Positions 1 through 9,622 of a DNA stretch of 64,000 nt are shown piece after piece. The notes beneath the pieces are model-generated. The model ran no database searches, had not been told where the DNA came from, and was given only the letters and a program-made list of their open reading frames with translations. The translations under genes were made by a program, and so were the position numbers. Source of the stretch: Oegoconia quadripuncta (taxonomy: Eukaryota; Arthropoda; Insecta; Lepidoptera; Autostichidae); NCBI GenBank assembly GCA_949316235.1, contig OX438750.1, positions 22,570,865 to 22,634,864 on the forward strand. The letters are read 5' to 3'. Numbering within the stretch: position 1 is the stretch's first letter; every line of letters begins with the position of its first letter.

Positions 1-590
1 ACGTGTATGAAAAATTTCACCGAGGGCAAATATCACGATTCAATATTTTTAGAAAATAAAAAGTAGCTCCTGATTATTTCTTTAGAAAATTGTTTAGGAG
101 ATCTTAGCATCTTCTACAACGCAATGAAGTTCACAGGGGTAACTTTAATTTAATATTGCAGGTTCTATAACTGAGTACCTAAAACAAGCTACAGAATTGT
201 TAGAAAACATTTTTATTTAATTACTGATGGGTACTCTATTCTTTTACAAAAAATCAGGAACCTTAAAATTATAGGAAGTTACATCATTAAAACTGCGTAT
301 TTTTACTGGACTATGGGTACTTTAGGAGCGCGTGTTGGACACCCTATCACAGAAACCATCGAGCAGGTATACCCTTAACATTACGCTAGTATAATTGAGT
401 AAATGACGCATCAATAAGCTCTTATTGATCGATAACTTGATTATGGTTTCGGATTTGTAACTCGTACCTAATTGTTGGTGTATTTTAATAACCGTTTACT
501 AAAGCAGTTATCGTCGTATGATGGATTATTTCACGACTTACTGCAAGTCAAAGAATTCTAAATGATTGCTTACCTATTCAGAAATGCATA
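1..590. other. unassigned AT-rich DNA
   Basis: No open frame of note, no repeat family and no hairpin that I could recognise in this stretch. Confidence 0.5.
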
Positions 591-650
591 AACTAAGCAG
601 AGTATAAGAGGGTTCCTTCCGTCCAGTGGCTAAATTGTGGATAAATTGAC

Positions 651-888
651 GACCGAATGGTGTAGTGGATAGTGACCCTGTCAGCGAAACTAACGGTTGC
701 GGGTTCGAATCCCGCGACGGGTAAAATGTTTGTGTGATGAATATGAACATTTATTCCTGAGTCATGGATGTTTATATACATATTTATGTATGTTTATCCG
801 TTATCTAGTATCCATAGTACAAGCTTTACTTAGTTTGGGACTAGATGATTGGTGTAAGTGTCCGAAATATTTATTTATTATTAATTAA
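651..888 (+). mobile_element. SINE A (tRNA-derived)
   Basis: The head has a polymerase III A box (TGGTGTAGTGGATAG) and a B box (GGGTTCGAATCCC). It is followed by the body shared with copies at 11087, 14143, 44081 and 53768 (stretches resembling GATGAATACGAACAT and ACAAGCCTAGTTGCTTAG) and a tail ending in ATTTATTTATTA. The tRNA-like head does not close an acceptor stem, so this is a SINE and not a tRNA gene. Confidence 0.85.
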
Positions 889-907
889 GATTTCTTTTTA
901 AATCTAA

Positions 908-1114
908 CTAGTCTAACTAGCGAAAGTTTGGATGCTTGTTTGTTGCTCAATCACGGCGAACCGGATGAACGGATTTGGATGAAATTTGGTATACCTATAG
1001 GTAGAACATACCCTGCATTAAAACATAGGATATTTTTTATCTCGATAAAGTACAAACAAATTTCCGCTATAAAGCTATTACACGTATAGGCGAAGTCACG
1101 GGCGGAAAGCCAGT
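908..1114 (+). mobile_element. short Helitron-like non-autonomous element
   Basis: The left part has the CGGATGAACGGATTTGGATG motif that opens many short lepidopteran elements. The right end GCGAAGTCACGGGCGGAAAG followed by CCAGT resembles the Helitron 3' hairpin plus CTAG/T terminus, with one change. Related copies lie at 4797 and, on the minus strand, at 32729. Confidence 0.55.
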
Positions 1115-1205
1115 ACAAAATAAATTATACACAAACACTACCAAACCTCTAGTCTTGGAAATTAAACTGCTAAACTTTTTCTCGTTTTCTGTATCAGAAG
1201 GAAAT

Positions 1206-1445
1206 ATTTATATTTAATTTATTTTATTTAATATTTCATTATTTTTTTAATTTCTATTTATTTAATTTAATTTAATATTTTATTTTTTATTTAAATATTT
1301 ATTTAGTTTATTTAATATTTTTATTTTATTTATTTTTATTTTTAATTTTATTTAATATTTTTATTTATTTTATTTATTTATTTTTATTTTATGTTTATTT
1401 CATTTATTTTAATTTTTTTAGTTTATTTATAGTTATTTATTGTTT
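1206..1445. repeat. AT-only low-complexity tract
   Basis: About 240 bp made almost entirely of TTTA and TTTAA variants. It sits between a short block (1152-1205) and its inverted counterpart at 2312-2352 (TTCCTTCTGATACAGAAAAC and a shared CTAGTCTTGGAAAT in reverse). Confidence 0.85.
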
Positions 1446-1865
1446 TGCTTTTTCAAGACTTTGTTTATTAAATACAGTGGATTCCCGGTTGGCTTTTAAG
1501 CTTCTCGAGTGTATGTCAGAGCGATGTTTTTTTATGTATTCTGTATTTAAAAAGAAATCTTAAATTATCTAAGGAGATGCCACTACTGAACGGAATAAAC
1601 CCTCTTACTATTTCATTCAAAAATAATACAAATTAGAGTGGGTAAACTATAAAATTGATTTCTCTATTGACGTGTACAATCAGGTCCTACAACGCGCTAT
1701 CGAAATTTTCTCATCGTTAGCGTAAAAAGATCTCTAAAGTTGACTTAATTGGAGTCCGTGTATACTCAGGAGGACAGTATTGGAAGGTATCTGTGTTAAT
1801 TACCTACCTATAACCTTTGCTATGCGAAAGTCCGATCGTGTGTCGCCCTTACGAGGCCAGCCTAA

Positions 1866-2543
1866 GTTTTGTAGTGTCTGTGTGTTTGTGAGTGTGACTG
1901 TTGTGTTACTTTGCTCGGACGACACCACTGAGTATACAATTTGACTTGATCTTTTGCAGAGAAAAGTAGCGTACCTCACCTACTAATCATTCGATTCCAT
2001 GCATCATTCGATTCCATAAATCATTCGATCCCACGTATCATTCGATTAACAATAAACAATTTTTGCTGAATGAAATGCTTAAAAAAAACTTAAATTGAAT
2101 CCTATGACAATCTGGGAATTAAGACGAATGGAACGACATCATACTTCAAATCAATCAAGCTGTTTAGGCTATAGGAGGTAACATAGAAATCTACATACTT
2201 ACGTGCATACATACACTCGAAAAACATTATTCCATCCCCGGGCAGTCGGATAAATCATCACCCTGCTTTTAATAAACAAATGAGCCTTGAAAGCATTGGG
2301 GCATTAAATAATTCCTTCTGATACAGAAAACAGTCCAATTTCCAAGACTAGGGGTTTTGTGGTGTTTGCGTGTATATGAGTAACTGTTTGTGTTAATAGA
2401 TTATTTGCTCGGACGATATTACTGAATATACAATTTGACTCGATGTTTTGCAGAGAAAAGTACGAGTAACCTCACCTACTAATCATGCGATTCCATGAAT
2501 CATTCGATACCACGTTTCATGCGATTAACCATAACCAATTTTT
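1866..2543. repeat. direct duplication of about 195 bp with internal 14-16 bp repeats
   Basis: Segments 1866-2064 and 2354-2543 are diverged direct copies (shared GCTCGGACGA, TACAATTTGACT, TTTTGCAGAGAAAAGTA, CCTCACCTACTAATCAT). Each ends with a run of ATCATTCGATTCCA units, four in the first copy and three in the second. The intervening DNA (2065-2353) is partly related to 3850-4008. Confidence 0.75.
2200..2352 (-). repeat. repeat F-like segment
   Basis: It contains CTCGAAAAACATTA and GGGCAGTCGGATAAA followed by ATTCCTTCTGA. The same order of blocks occurs at 3850-4008. The first two blocks are the reverse of the head of repeat F (29035, 37180). Confidence 0.45.
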
Positions 2544-2549
2544 AAGCCT

Positions 2550-2790
2550 CGACAAAAAACGCCGGGTGTTTAATGGCGTGATGTGTGTGTTGTCTAGTCT
2601 TTGTCCGGGTACGGATTTTTATATATAAGATTAAACTAGGGGAAAAGTTCTTCGCTACGAGTATGTTTGATGAAAATCATTACAACCGTTTCGAAAAAAT
2701 TGAACTTTTTATACAGTTATTTTGTATCATCGTCATCCGAAAGACATCCACGTTCGTTATTTTGTATATCTGGATGATATTATAATGTTT
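2550..2790 (+). repeat. repeat G copy
   Basis: It opens with CGACAAAAAACGCCGGGTGT and carries ATGTTTGATGAAAATC and TTTTGTATCATCGTC-like blocks. Copies occur at 40315 and 63708, with a shorter one at 26205. This is an interspersed lepidopteran repeat of unclear class. Confidence 0.6.
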
Positions 2791-2882
2791 AGTTGCTCGG
2801 AGGTTTTCTTTATAATTTATAGTTTAATTTATTTATTTTTATTTATTTATTTATTTCGTCCTTACTTAGTTATTTGTTACAG

Positions 2883-3006
2883 ATGGGCTATAGCAAATAT
2901 TGCAGTTTACTGCGACGCCGCCGCCACCGCCGTCGGCGCCGATATGGTACCCCACTCAGCACGCATTTCTGCTCAAATTACTAATAATCTGTGTTCGTAC
3001 ATATAA
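2883..3006 (+). other. candidate exon with Arg-rich reading frame
   Basis: A long pyrimidine-rich run ending in TTATTTGTTACAG sits directly before an ATG at 2883, a good 3' splice site. From that ATG a 33-codon frame (2883-2984) includes LLRRRRHRRRRRYG and three cysteines, reminiscent of a protamine-like basic protein. The next frame is also open, for 41 codons to a stop at 3004-3006, and reads as Ala-rich (VYCDAAATAVGADMV). The GC-rich CGCCGCCGCC core contrasts with its AT-rich surroundings. No downstream donor is obvious. It could be a terminal exon, a tiny gene or a chance GC tract. Confidence 0.25.
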
Positions 3007-3279
3007 GTTTATGTATTTAGTGTAGCCACTAAATATCTACGTAAATTTATTGCGTAAGCGGATAGTAAACACAGTTCTAATGTATATGGACGTAAAACAG
3101 TCGTAACAAAGCAATAAGTTTCCGATAAGTCCCGGCAAATTTTATTTATCGTACTCGTAAGATCGTAAAAGGAGGTAACAACGGGTTGCTAGGTTTCCCT
3201 AATCTCGGATTTGAAATTATTTTTCTGTTTAACAATAAATTGTTTTTATTTTCTAAAAAGTAAGTCAGTTCTAAAAAGT

Positions 3280-3482
3280 GGAGCGTTGGACGCGGCCTCT
3301 CAATTTACGAGGTCCGGTTTCAAGACTCAGGCAGACCATGTACCAATGAGTTCTTAAATTTAACGTAATTACTTATGTGCATGTATCCGACTGCATGCCT
3401 GACAATAAAAACTCAATGGCATGTGAAGTCCCCAATCCGCATTGGGCTAGAGCGTGGTGACGAGCATGATGACGATGATGAA
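3280..3482 (+). mobile_element. SINE C (tRNA-derived)
   Basis: It begins with GGAGCGTTGGACGCGG, followed by GAGGTCCGGTTTCAAGACTC (diverged B box), ATGTACCAATGAGTT, and the 3' module CCCCAATCCGCATTGGGC with a GATGACGATGATG tail. The same order is seen in the copies at 19102 (minus), 39014 (minus) and 47373. Confidence 0.8.
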
Positions 3483-3520
3483 AGCAATTATCCATAGTTG
3501 ACTTTATAATAATAAATTTT

Positions 3521-3750
3521 CGATTAGCAAAGTTAAGCAACATCTGGGGTGGTCAGTCTTGGGATGGGTACTTCGGACATCTCGTTAAACAGTTGAACCA
3601 AATCCGAGGGTTTGAAAACACTGTCAAGTGACCACTAGTCTGACAAACCCAGTAATCCACATTTGGCTCTCGTCCTATATTTTCTTTACTCTCGTGGTGA
3701 ATTATGTATGATCCATAGGAAGACGAGGGTGTGCCCCAACAGTATTACAG
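3521..3750 (+). mobile_element. 5S-rRNA-derived SINE
   Basis: The head GATTAGCAAAGTTAAGCAAC followed by TGGTCAGTCTTGGGATGGGT matches the internal promoter part of 5S rRNA (boxes A to C), as in SINE3-class elements. The body GTCAAGTGACCACTAGTCTGAC is shared with the copies at 28775 (minus) and 42848 (minus). Only the internal region of 5S is present, so it is not a 5S gene. Confidence 0.7.
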
Positions 3751-3849
3751 TATTTTCCTAATAAACAGCCCTGAAGTGCATAAGAAGTTCTTCAAAATAG
3801 TAGTAGGGCCGAGCGCCAGCTTGGGGATCTTTATTATATTTATAAAAAA

Positions 3850-4008
3850 AACTCTCGAAAAACATTACATACACACAAACGCTATTTAGAAGGAAGCCGA
3901 GGGCAGTCGGATAGAGAGAGCCCACTGTATTTAATAAGTAAATAAGTTTGATTCCTTCTGACGCAGCAACGGAATAAAATTAAGAAATTCAATTTTCAAG
4001 ACTAACCT
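3850..4008 (-). repeat. repeat F-like segment
   Basis: It shares CTCGAAAAACATTAC, GAGGGCAGTCGGATA and GATTCCTTCTGA in the same order as 2200-2352. Confidence 0.4.
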
Positions 4009-4034
4009 CCAAGCCTTGCAGTCTAGTCTACCGA

Positions 4035-4304
4035 ATGAATCTTAGAACTGGGGCGAGACGGCGACATGAGGGTTACATACAAACAGTGAACTGCGATGTC
4101 CCTATAAAAAGTTATTTGCGAAATTATACCGGCGCCACTCAGTCGGTTATTTCGTGGGGATCGATACTGTTACAGCTGGAATGGAATGTAGGTGACAAAC
4201 TGAATGGAAAAGCGAAGGTGTTTGCCTTAAAAGCTTACAGCTTTGTTATTTCAGAAACTCGTGTAAAAATAGACTGGGTCTTCAGAACTGGATCATTTTC
4301 ATAA
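4035..4304 (+). other. open frame without recognisable product
   Basis: An 89-codon frame with no motif I recognise and no adjacent promoter or splice signals. The segment ACCGGCGCCACTCAGTCGGT is relatively GC-rich and may belong to an unrecognised repeat. Confidence 0.2.
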
Positions 4305-4438
4305 AACGTAGTTTGATTTTTGTGAATACGAATAACAAAACTTAGACTTCCTTTTGCTTCTGAAATCATTAGATAATTAATACCGAATTATTTATAAATT
4401 ATGTTATGGCAATAATTTATAGCAATAATAATAACAAT

Positions 4439-4715
4439 AATGTATTGTGGTTTCGCCACGTAAAAAGAATAGAACCAACCCGTCTCTTCCCGTGTGTGTC
4501 GTAAAAGGCAACTAAGGGACTTTCCACTAAAAACATGTATAGACTTGTACGTTTCAAAGGTGATGGGCTCACCACCCTACACGTGTGCATTTCTGTATAT
4601 TTTGAACGGTGAAACGTGAATGTTGTTTCAAGCAAATATTAAAATTTTATTAATATTTGGAACACCCAAACTCTAATGCTTGGGATATCTCTAACTTGGG
4701 AATAATAATGTATCT
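4439..4715 (+). mobile_element. SINE D
   Basis: It contains AGAATAGAACCAACCCGTCT, CGTAAAAGGCAACTAAGGGA, ACGTGTGCATTTCTGTATAT and CTTGGGATATCTCT in fixed order. The same order is found at 18007, 19592 and 51190. The 3' (TATG)n tail is degraded in this copy. Confidence 0.75.
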
Positions 4716-4796
4716 GTATTTATTGTTATTTAAAATGTTACCGACGACATTTCGGAATATAAGCAATTTGTAGGTGATTCATCCATATCCACAGTA

Positions 4797-4995
4797 ATAT
4801 ATAAATGCGAAATCTGTTTGTTACCTTTTCATGATAAAACATTTGAACCGATCATATTGAAATATGGTTGAGAGGTAGACTACGACCTGGAGAAGAAAAT
4901 AAGGGTTCTTTTTACTCTTGGAAGTAGGTACAGAACCTCAAAAGTTCCACGATAAAGTGACTCCCCGCGGCGAAGATGAGGGCGGATAGCTGGTG
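4797..4995 (+). mobile_element. degraded short Helitron-like element
   Basis: It opens with ATATAAATGCGAAATCTGTT and TTTGAACCGATCATATTGAA. It ends with GCGGCGAAGATGAGGGCGGA and TAGCTGGTG, a mutated form of the GCGAAGTCGCGGGC plus CTAGT end. Confidence 0.5.
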
Positions 4996-5225
4996 AATTA
5001 CAACATGACTAAGTATTCTCGTTAACGCATACAGAAATATCGTTTTAAATATGTGGCTCTAAGAAAGAAATATTCTTAATTATGGGAGGTATAAAGAGGT
5101 AGGAAGTGTGGTCACTGTGTCGTCCATAAATATTTGCGACACGTATCTGTAAAAGCGTTACCGATCTTTCTACTATGAATATAAAAATCTTTTCATATCG
5201 ACAAAAACTTGCGAGCATGTGAACG

Positions 5226-5346
5226 AGGTGGACCGACGATTTGGTAAAGATAGCGGGAAGCCACTGGATGCCGGATCGTTGTGAAGATCCTTAGAAGAGG
5301 CCTTTGTCCAGCAGTGGACGTCTTTCGGCTGATAAGATGATGATGA
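5226..5346 (+). pseudogene. 3' end of a non-LTR retrotransposon (LINE)
   Basis: Translation gives RWTDDLVKIAGSHWM, the typical C-terminal motif of many insect LINE reverse transcriptase frames. A broken frame over GAGGCCTTTGTCCAGCAGTG and a GATGATGATG tail follow. The frame is disrupted after the motif. It lies just downstream (minus orientation) of the candidate exon at 5363-5561. Confidence 0.75.
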
Positions 5347-5362
5347 TTTTAAATTGACTTAC

Positions 5363-5561
5363 CCATTCTGTTGCGGCTCCGGATTCTCTTCAGCATCATT
5401 ACTGACGATCGAGTCTAACATTTGTATCTTCAACATTGTAGAACGTCACATGACAACAATTTTACACTTTCACTTTTCAACTTTAACATAACAGATATCA
5501 CACTTTCATTGCACAGATGCCCTTCGACATGACCACAGTTCTTGCTGTTCCGAGAAATGAC
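5363..5561 (-). other. candidate host exon containing a start codon
   Basis: Read on the minus strand, TTTTTCGTCTGTTTCAG is a strong 3' splice site and the segment ends at G|GTAAGTC, a consensus 5' splice site. The 199-nt exon would hold about 125 nt of leader (with a short upstream frame ending in stop). It then has an ATG at 5436 in good context (A at -3) and 24 codons ending in EENPEPQQN plus two bases. An in-frame stop lies just before the ATG, which fits a true start. The acidic, Pro/Gln-rich end suggests a disordered N-terminus. I do not recognise the protein; later exons would lie below position 5357 or outside the window. Confidence 0.4.
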
Positions 5562-5707
5562 CTGAAACAGACGAAAAAGCTGTTTTAGATTTTTAATTTG
5601 AGGTTTCTATGGCTTCAACTTTTTGCTAGATTGGTCATTGAACTTTTTTAGTTCCTTCGGGGAAATGGAACCAAAAATAAAACATATTTAAATATTAGTA
5701 AATTAAG

Positions 5708-5748
5708 GGAGGCTTTTGTCCAGCACTTTCGGCTGATATCTGATATGA
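5708..5748 (+). mobile_element. LINE 3' tail fragment
   Basis: GGAGGCTTTTGTCCAGCACT followed by TTCGGCTGATATCTGATAT is a shortened copy of the LINE tail at 5300-5346. Confidence 0.5.
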
Positions 5749-5863
5749 AATTGGGTTCTGTGATAGACTTAAGCATATCTGATTTCAACAATGGACAATA
5801 TACATAAACTTGGAGTGACACATGCCAATATTGGCCTCGGTTTTTATATGAAAAATTTAACAT

Positions 5864-6390
5864 AATTTCTTTTAATGAGTCTTAAAACCCATCGTATTCC
5901 AGAGACGGGCGAAAGGCACAATTTTTATGCTAGTGTTTTTTTAGCTGACGATTACGAGCAATAAAAGAAGAAACCAAAAATAATCGTTTAAATTTAGGTT
6001 TAGTCTGAGTTTAAATTACAAAGATGAACTAAATCAATTAAAATGGTTTTAATTCATATTAAGTACCTACCTCAAAACATAGTAAGTACCTACTTTACTC
6101 AACGTGCGCAAAATGTGATAAAACATGATAAAACACTAGTGAACAGAAATATAATGAATAGAACGAATAACTCGTTACATAAAGGCGTGGATGCATTTAA
6201 ATTACGACTTAACAAATGTAACCAAAATAATAAATAGTATTAGAAAAAAATAATAACTTGAAGCATGGAAACGAATACGCACTGGAATGAAATCGATTTT
6301 CAATCAAATACAATCGAATCGGTAACGTATTAGGGCATCACTTAAGTGAACTGTCATCGAGAAAATAACAAATTAGATAATAATTGCGAC
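5864..6390. other. unassigned DNA
   Basis: AT-rich. A 64-codon frame at 6043 has no motif. Nothing else is recognised. Confidence 0.4.
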
Positions 6391-6394
6391 TTAG

Positions 6395-6620
6395 GCTGCC
6401 TGCTCACGTCCGATAATCGGTGAACAATTTTCTGTCGTCAAAAAATTAAACATACATGCAATATTGAAACACACGTATACAACCCGTGTGACTATGTACC
6501 TGCCCACGTCCGAAAATCGGTGACCGATTTTTTGTCGCCAAAAATGAAACGTGCAGTACAATCCGTGCGACTTAGGATACTCGCCCACCTCAGACAATCG
6601 TCAAATTTTCTTCCAGAGCG
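6395..6620. mobile_element. degraded TIR element related to 23206-23379 (family N)
   Basis: It holds two diverged copies of CCCACGTCCGAAAATCGGTG and ACCGATTTTTTGTCG, the end sequence of the complete-looking element at 23206. The outer ends are degraded. Confidence 0.5.
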
Positions 6621-7317
6621 TCCAGGGTAGTCGCAAGTGTTGTAGATAATCCTATTATCATCTTTCACGCTCGTATATAGGTAGGTATACATATATTTCG
6701 TGAACTCTGAATGGACTGTATTGATGGAATGAATGTAAACGATATTTACCCAATAACACTATCGATATATCTTTGAGAGACAGTTTTCCGGTGTTTGGGT
6801 ACGATTAAACTACTTCTTGTTCCGTGGTTTGGGTCCCAATTAATTTTATTTACCATTGATTGAAATAAGACGAAGTTGTACCTTTGTAAAGATCGCAACT
6901 TTCGCAACAAAAGAAAGCAACTTTAAATATATTAGTTTATTGCGATAGCGATTGATTTACTTTTTCTTTTTATTTATTTTTCTACTTTTCCATTACTACA
7001 AAACGATTTTCAATAATAATAACTAACTGATTAAATGCTATGTCCAACTTAATTGGCCGCTAATCAACTGCGTCAAAATAACAATCTAAAAATAATGTTT
7101 AACTAAATAATTATTTAGTTATCATCATCAGTCAGCATGCAATCCGCGCAAGTCCATCGTTAGAAATTTTCAAGAAAAGAGTAAGAGAGCATTACTTGTC
7201 TTTATGATTTCTTCTTAGTATTATAGTAATTATTTAATTATTTATCATAATATGAGTATTGAGAATATATATTAGTATTATACTTGTTTATACTTCGTAC
7301 TATATATATGTATATTG
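6621..7317. other. unassigned AT-rich DNA with a 20-bp palindrome
   Basis: 7101-7120 is the perfect palindrome AACTAAATAATTATTTAGTT. No other structure is recognised. Confidence 0.45.
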
Positions 7318-7430
7318 GATAGGTTATGAAGTCCTCAACCCGCACTGGGCCAGCGTGTGCGGACTATGGCCAATACTTCATCTATATGAGGGAAGGTCTA
7401 TATCCCTGCACTGGAATGTTTACGGACTGA
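7318..7430 (+). mobile_element. SINE C 3' fragment
   Basis: GAAGTCCTCAACCCGCACTG, GGCCAGCGTG and ACTATGGCCAATACTTCATC match the 3' module of SINE C. The tRNA-like head is missing. Confidence 0.65.
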
Positions 7431-7431
7431 T

Positions 7432-7619
7432 CTTAATATCTTATCTTAATATCTTTATTGTACACAAAATTGTTACAGAAATATGCATTGTATATAAAAT
7501 GTACAAAGGCGAGCTTAACTCCGACAGAGGTTTCTACCAGCAAACCTTAGAGAAACATAGTGTTTATTAGATTGGGCAGAAAATAGTGTATACAACAATT
7601 GAAAATTATTTTATAAAAA
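7432..7619 (-). mobile_element. LINE 3' untranslated tail (family J)
   Basis: The minus strand reads GGTTTGCTGGTAGAAACCTC, GAGTTAAGCTCGCCTTTGTA and ends at a polyadenylation-like ACAATAAAGAT. It is nearly identical to 39806-39990. It belongs with the family whose other tails read CTGGAAGAGATCGCTTTTAG (15592, 33915). Confidence 0.65.
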
Positions 7620-7625
7620 AATAAA

Positions 7626-7686
7626 ATAAAAAATAATATATTTAAATAAATATACCACATATTTATTTAAATATATTATTTTTTAT
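7626..7686. repeat. perfect 28-bp inverted repeat
   Basis: Arms 7626-7653 and 7659-7686 are exact reverse complements with a 5-nt loop (ACCAC). They are composed only of A and T. Confidence 0.85.
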
Positions 7687-7904
7687 CCTCCCATTTAGTC
7701 ATATAAGTATTTTATTGAGTCCGCTACTTGGTTACTTCTTATGTAATGCATATTAAAAAGATACGTATAAATATTTGCTAGTTTGTTGATATAGGAAGAT
7801 ACTTTTTTTAGCATCTTCCTTTAGGACGGCTCCGCCCCCATTTCAAACAGATTATCCGTGATGCGATCACGGATTGTTCTGCCTGTTCGCATTAAGTCCG
7901 TCCC

Positions 7905-7992
7905 TTTTTAGGGTTCCGGTCCTCAAAAGGTAAACACGAAACCCTGATAGGATCACTTTGTTGTCCCACTGTCTGTCCGTTGAGAACCCCTT
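7905..7992 (-). mobile_element. interspersed repeat P fragment
   Basis: TTTTTAGGGTTCCGGTCCTC, GATAGGATCACTTTGTTGTC and CTGTCTGTCCGTTGAG are the reverse of the right end of the repeat at 59336-59917. Confidence 0.6.
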
Positions 7993-8111
7993 TTTTTCTG
8001 AACGGCTAAAGGTATCGTGATTATATTAATATCAAATAATAATTTGTTCTAATATTGAATCTATTGAATATGATATCCGTGACTTGCTTTTTGAACTTTA
8101 AATAATTTTTG

Positions 8112-8256
8112 TTTTTTTATGAATAACAGGTTAGCATTTGACCTCAATCACACCTGATGTTAAGTGAAGATGAGGCCGAAGGTGGAAGCGTACTGACCCG
8201 GAAACCCATCTTATAATACAACAATGCTATTAACATTGCTGTTTGGCGGCAGATTT
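8112..8256 (-). mobile_element. SINE B 3' fragment
   Basis: ACCTCAATCACACCTGATGT, AAGTGAAGATGAGGCCGAAG and CAATGCTATTAACATTGCTG follow in the order of the family (fuller copies at 24350 and 36593). It is cut by a TTTA repeat at 8257. Confidence 0.8.
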
Positions 8257-8945
8257 TTATTTATTTATTTTATTTATTTATTTTCAACAAACTTTACAGC
8301 ATATCCTTATATATTACTTAAAATTAAAATTACATACTTATTAAGCCAATTATAAAGTTTGACATGTGCATGACACAACACGCAGTAAAACACGGGGAAA
8401 TTAAACTAAAGCACAGATTACAACTAAGTGCCCTAAAATACAGAGAACTCATCTACTGTCAAAATTTAAATTTTCTATCTCCATCCTATAAGATGACCCT
8501 TGTCCCTTTCAAAGTTGACGAATGATCAAAACCCCGTACATTCCGATGATGTAGAATCTTGATATTTGGCTTGGAATAACGTTTCTAATTTGCCATGGTA
8601 GGTGGAATTATTAAGTATCAAACTTAAATTTGCCCTGGCGTGCTTAGATTATCATTTCTTAGATTCGCTGAAACTTTTATAAAGCGGTTACTTTTAAAAA
8701 TTAACGCTGGCTATACTTAACTTAATGTTATCCGATAATACACACAAAGTTTAGCTAAATTTGGATTTGCCGTTCCCAAAAAAAAAACAAAAATGTTTGT
8801 ATGGAGAAAACAGTCTTAATGAAATTCTTCATACAAACCGCCAATTTCATAGGTAAGGACCTAATAATAAGTATCCAACTTAAATTTGCCGTGGCAATGT
8901 ATCATCTAGAAATTTATATTTGAGTTTGGCAGTGCAAATGGTGAT
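8257..8945. other. unassigned DNA with a 28-bp direct repeat
   Basis: Starts with a (TTTA)n run. 8612-8639 and 8868-8895 are near-identical direct repeats (AACTTAAATTTGCC core). No gene is seen. Confidence 0.5.
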
Positions 8946-9622
8946 ATCCGGTACGGAACCCCCAGGGCGCGAGTGTTACTCGCAATCGTCTGTCTCCTTT
9001 TATCGGGGCAACTACCTGAGATACTATTGTTGTTTCCTAAAATTGAGAAAGTTTAAGAATTTTTTCAATATGATTTCTAAAACGCGGTATCAAAGTTTTC
9101 TTGCTCGGTGAGTATAGATAGTTTTGCGTTTTACAACTGTTAGGGGTACGTTTCTACGCGGGAATTGTGATATAGAATAATGTCGCCTCTATTCTAATCG
9201 CAAAACCATTGGTTGATGTGAAATACTTGACGGTATGGATCGGCATCTTACAGTTGCTGTGAGATGAGGAAAGCGAAGTGCCTGGCACTCAAACCCACCG
9301 TCGTAGAAGATTCAACCCCTATTTTGTTGCCTAAATTTAAAAATCCGTTGATGTTTTGTTTTCGTAGGCACCGGAGAGATCCTACAGGTTTAAATTTATT
9401 TGCGAGTTTTAGATTTACTTTTTTTTGACTAAACGAAAAACTAAACTAAGCGAAACCAGTTTTTAATAAAAAAAAAACTTAGGGGTTTGATTTTTTTACA
9501 GCTCCAAGTGACTGTATGTATTTGATATTATTTTCAACTTGATGCATACATACTTTTGACAAACGGACAACGAAGTAACCCCCTATAATGGCTCCTTACG
9601 AGGCACGGAACACTAAAAAAAG
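8946..9622. mobile_element. possible degraded repeat P remnants
   Basis: 8950-8985 has TACGGAACCCCCAGGGCGCG and AGTGTTACTCGCA. 9490-9622 has AGCTCCAAGTGACTG, a run like ACAAACGGACAACGAAGTAA and CGGCACGGAACACTAAAAA-like blocks. Both resemble parts of the repeat at 59336. The DNA between them is unassigned. Confidence 0.35.

Noticed and set aside
651..722. tRNA gene at the head of SINE A (also 11087, 14280-14347, 44275-44353)
   Set aside because: A and B boxes are present but the acceptor stem does not pair and a shared SINE body follows each copy.
1985..2050. Regularly spaced ATCATTCGATTCCA units as a CRISPR-like array
   Set aside because: Units are adjacent with almost no spacers, and the DNA is eukaryotic.
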